A model generated the notes under the pieces. It was given only the letters and a program-made list of their open reading frames with translations, had not been told where the DNA came from and ran no database searches. Positions 61,533 to 64,000 of a stretch of DNA of 64,000 nucleotides are shown in pieces. The DNA is from an uncultured Ruminococcus sp. (GTDB taxonomy: Bacteria > Bacillota > Clostridia > Oscillospirales > Acutalibacteraceae). The stretch spans positions 1 through 64,000 of the forward strand of contig CACWNY010000029.1 of the NCBI GenBank assembly GCA_902762375.1, written 5' to 3'. The position numbers were made by a program, and so were the translations under genes. Position 1 is the first letter of the stretch. Each line of letters starts with the position of its first letter.

Positions 61533-63200
61533 ATGGAATTAAAGGGTTCAGAGATTATTGCAGAATGTCTGCTTGAACAGGGAGTAGATACCGTTTTCGG
61601 TTATCCTGGAGGAGCGGTGCTGGAAATTTATGACGCACTTTACAAGTACAGCGATAAAATTAAGCATATTATGACGGCTCATGAACAAGGTGCATCTCAT
61701 GCAGCGGACGGTTATGCCAGAGTAACAGGTAAGACAGGTGTTATTATTGCAACATCAGGTCCGGGAGCAACCAATCTGGTTACAGGTATTGCGACAGCTT
61801 TTATGGACAGTATTCCGCTTGTTGCGATTACAGGAAATGTTGGCAGAGCGTTGTTGGGAAAATCCAGTTTTCAGGAAGTAGATATTGCCAATATTGTCAA
61901 ACCTGTAACTAAAGCAAGTTTTCAGATATCCTCTATGGAAGAACTTGCTCCCACAATCCGAAAGGCGTTTAAGATTGCGGAGTCAGGCAGAAAAGGACCT
62001 GTACTGATTGATGTACCAAAAGACATCACTGTTTTAAAGACAGAATATATCAAGGAAACCATCGTCAAAGAAGAAGAAAAAGAGTTTTCTGAAATTGACG
62101 AAAATCAGATAGATGAGATTGTTGCTTTACTGGAAAAAAGTGAAAGACCTGCAATTTATGCAGGGGGAGGGGTAATTCTAAGCAATTCATCAGAAGAACT
62201 CACAAAATTTGCGGAATTACTGGACGCACCTGTATGTTGTTCATTGATGGGAATGGGCTGTGTTCCAGGTGACCATTCTTTGTTTGCGGGCAATATGGGA
62301 ATGCACGGTGTTATTGAAACGGGAATGGCAATCAAAAAAGCCGACTTGATTTTTGTGGCAGGAGCAAGATTTTCGGACAGGGTGGCAGGCGACACCAAAA
62401 AATTCGGGGCAAAGGCAACTATCATTCAGATTGATATAGACCGAAAAGAAATCAACAAGAATGTTACAGTAGACAAAAGTATTTTAGGCAATATCAAGCC
62501 TGTACTGATTGCCCTTAACAAGAAACTTTCCCAACAGAACCACGCACAGTGGAAAACAGAATTGGAAACCTATAAGACGGTTACTGAAGTCAAAGAAGAT
62601 GGATATATCACGCCACAGGAAATTCTTAGGGCATTGGAAAGCCTGAGAAATGATGATGACATAGTGGTAACAGATGTCGGACAGCACCAGATGTGGGTAG
62701 CACAGGAATGTAAGTTCAGAAAGCCCAGAACATTTCTTACTTCAGGTGGACTGGGAACAATGGGTTACGGTATGGGTGCTGCTATCGGGGCATATACGGG
62801 TAATCCTGATAAAAAGGTGTTCCTTGTTACAGGTGACGGTAGTTTCCATATGAATATGAACGAGATGGTCACACTGAAAAGTTACAACATTCCTGTCGTA
62901 GTGATGGTATTTAATAATCGTGTACTTGGTATGGTAAGACAATGGCAGAAGTTGTTTTATGGCAGAAGATTTTCGTCTACAGACCCTCACCGTGCAACAG
63001 ATTTTGTGGCAGCGGCAAAGGCTTACGGTATTGAAGGATTTGCGGTATCGAAATCAGAAGAGATTTTACCGACACTGGAAAAAGCTGTACAGCTTCATGC
63101 ACCTGTATTGATAGATTTTCGGATTTCCCCTGATGCGAATGTACTCCCGATGATTCCACCCGGAAAAGATGTTGACGATATTATTTTAAGCCTGAAATAA
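61533..63200 (+). CDS. ilvB: Acetolactate synthase, large (catalytic) subunit
   Basis: 555 residues. Thiamine-diphosphate enzyme: the catalytic Glu in TAHEQGASHAADGYARV (about 50), SGPGATNLVTGIATAFMDS, the FAD-binding central domain, GLGTMGYGMGAAIGAY, and the ThDP/Mg motif GDGSFHMNMNEMVTLKSYNI with VVMVFNN. First step of branched-chain amino-acid synthesis. AAAGGA precedes the ATG. No regulatory subunit gene (ilvN) follows; a membrane protein gene does. Confidence 0.95.
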   Translation: MELKGSEIIAECLLEQGVDTVFGYPGGAVLEIYDALYKYSDKIKHIMTAHEQGASHAADGYARVTGKTGVIIATSGPGATNLVTGIATAFMDSIPLVAITGNVGRALLGKSSFQEVDIANIVKPVTKASFQISSMEELAPTIRKAFKIAESGRKGPVLIDVPKDITVLKTEYIKETIVKEEEKEFSEIDENQIDEIVALLEKSERPAIYAGGGVILSNSSEELTKFAELLDAPVCCSLMGMGCVPGDHSLFAGNMGMHGVIETGMAIKKADLIFVAGARFSDRVAGDTKKFGAKATIIQIDIDRKEINKNVTVDKSILGNIKPVLIALNKKLSQQNHAQWKTELETYKTVTEVKEDGYITPQEILRALESLRNDDDIVVTDVGQHQMWVAQECKFRKPRTFLTSGGLGTMGYGMGAAIGAYTGNPDKKVFLVTGDGSFHMNMNEMVTLKSYNIPVVVMVFNNRVLGMVRQWQKLFYGRRFSSTDPHRATDFVAAAKAYGIEGFAVSKSEEILPTLEKAVQLHAPVLIDFRISPDANVLPMIPPGKDVDDIILSLK

Positions 63201-63244
63201 CCGTATATTTTCTGGCACGAACCATTAATTAAGGAGAATGTTTT

Positions 63245-64000
63245 TTGCATAAATATAAAGAAAAAATCATTTACGGTAGTTATTTTGTGTTGGTATTCGG
63301 TTTTTTGTTAGTTGTATTTCTGAAGATACACCCATTGGTGATATTCAATTCTGACGATTGGTTATATGCTTCATATGATAGGATAGGTACACCGTTATGG
63401 GGAGAGTGGAATCCGTGTCGGGTATTGCCCGAAAACATGATGAGCTGGGTTACCTATGTCTGTGCATTTGTACTCATGCCACTGTTCGATATAGGGTTTA
63501 TGGACGCTACCATTATTGGCTATGGGGTATGGTACAGCATATGTATCATGATTTATTTTGTACTGTTTGTCATGTTTCTGAAAAAGAAAAAGCAGTTACC
63601 GTTATTTCTGGTCATTAGTATTTCGCTGATATTTTTCATTATGCACTTTATGGTATATCTGCGATATATTAATGATGGTGGACTGAATCAGCATATGTTC
63701 ATGGCACTGTATACAACTTGTATTTTTTATTATGCCATACCCAATTTATGGAATGCAGGTCTTGTGTTTTACTTGTTGACATTTGATGTCAATAAGATAT
63801 TTAAAGAGCGTAGATATGTCCGTATAGGAATACTTTTGTTAATGGTTTATCTGGCAGTTTTTTCAGACCTATTCCAGACGATTATTTTAATTTCGTTTGT
63901 AAGTTACCGTATACTGATTTGTCTGATAGAGCAAATCCGAAAGTATAAAAAAGAGATTGGTAAAATCATTTGTGAAACTGTCCGCAATACGATATTAGAA
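63245..64000 (+). CDS. Polytopic membrane protein, truncated by the window end
   Basis: 252 codons open to the window edge, from TTG 63245 with AAGGAG 8 nt upstream. The N-terminal helix (YFVLVFGFLLVVFLKI) is followed by NSDDWLYASYDRIGTPLWGEW, an acidic outer loop of the sort found in GT-C-like surface-polysaccharide enzymes. At least five more hydrophobic segments follow. Related in style, not clearly in sequence, to the protein at 48194. Function unknown; a cell-wall or polysaccharide role fits the nearby rml genes. Confidence 0.65.
   Translation, partial: MHKYKEKIIYGSYFVLVFGFLLVVFLKIHPLVIFNSDDWLYASYDRIGTPLWGEWNPCRVLPENMMSWVTYVCAFVLMPLFDIGFMDATIIGYGVWYSICIMIYFVLFVMFLKKKKQLPLFLVISISLIFFIMHFMVYLRYINDGGLNQHMFMALYTTCIFYYAIPNLWNAGLVFYLLTFDVNKIFKERRYVRIGILLLMVYLAVFSDLFQTIILISFVSYRILICLIEQIRKYKKEIGKIICETVRNTILE

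Overview
The window reads as chromosomal DNA of an anaerobic, low-GC, spore-forming Firmicute of the class Clostridia. An Oscillospirales/Ruminococcus-like lineage is an inference from gene content and order, not a taxonomic result. Evidence: a spoIIAA-spoIIAB-sigF operon, a three-subunit [FeFe]-hydrogenase operon, the Firmicute clusters dprA-topA-trmFO, rnc-smc-ftsY, nadD-yqeK-rsfS-leuS and infC-rpmI-rplT, many TTG starts behind good Shine-Dalgarno sites, and an ATT start for infC.

Layout. 1-2,400 is insertion-sequence debris: a broken IS4-type transposase split by a hairpin-rich non-coding element, an IS5-type element, and a small MITE. 2,400-8,200: phosphatidylethanolamine synthesis (pssA-psd), a two-component system with a flippase-like membrane protein, and a Zn-ribbon Nudix protein. 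8,400-13,600: hydCBA-type hydrogenase operon and a divergent Crp/Fnr-family regulator; the shared upstream region carries two matched operator-like palindromes. 14,000-24,300: Nudix proteins, a DNA glycosylase, a RadC-family protein, uvrB, a divergent type IIA topoisomerase pair and secG. 24,400-33,600: infC-rpmI-rplT with an attenuator-like leader, a SpoU methyltransferase, dprA-topA-trmFO, rnc and a radical SAM gene. 33,700-44,100: smc, ftsY, rdgB, yhbY, nadD, yqeK, rsfS, leuS, rpsU. 44,400-53,100: yqeG, aroQ, an aminopeptidase, efp behind a structured leader or orphan RNA, a His-rich Zn-ribbon protein, an AT-rich membrane protein, a tRNA methyltransferase-like gene, rsmI and folC. 53,400-64,000: spoIIA operon, polysaccharide deacetylase, tRNA-Thr, an XRE regulator, the dTDP-rhamnose genes rmlA-B-D-C, ilvB and a truncated membrane protein.

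The most striking feature is a family of modular, palindrome-rich intergenic repeats (about 17 loci, some doubled). They are built from recurring hairpin modules, and the most complete copies end in inverted ACCTGAGCGGTTG-type termini. They often sit exactly on gene ends: several upstream genes take their stop codon or last residues from the repeat. At two downstream genes (yqeG, rmlB) the conserved 5' end stops at a repeat edge and the native start is missing; rsfS shows the same next to a different repeat. Two MITE copies with 18-bp inverted ends and exact 10-bp target duplications have inserted at the same position inside two of these repeats.

Other leads are the operator pair in the hydrogenase control region and the structured, promoter-bearing RNA region before efp, whose 3' end looks like an IS200/IS605 right end although no tnpB or iscB lies nearby. 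All functional calls come from reading motifs by eye; no database search or folding program was used.
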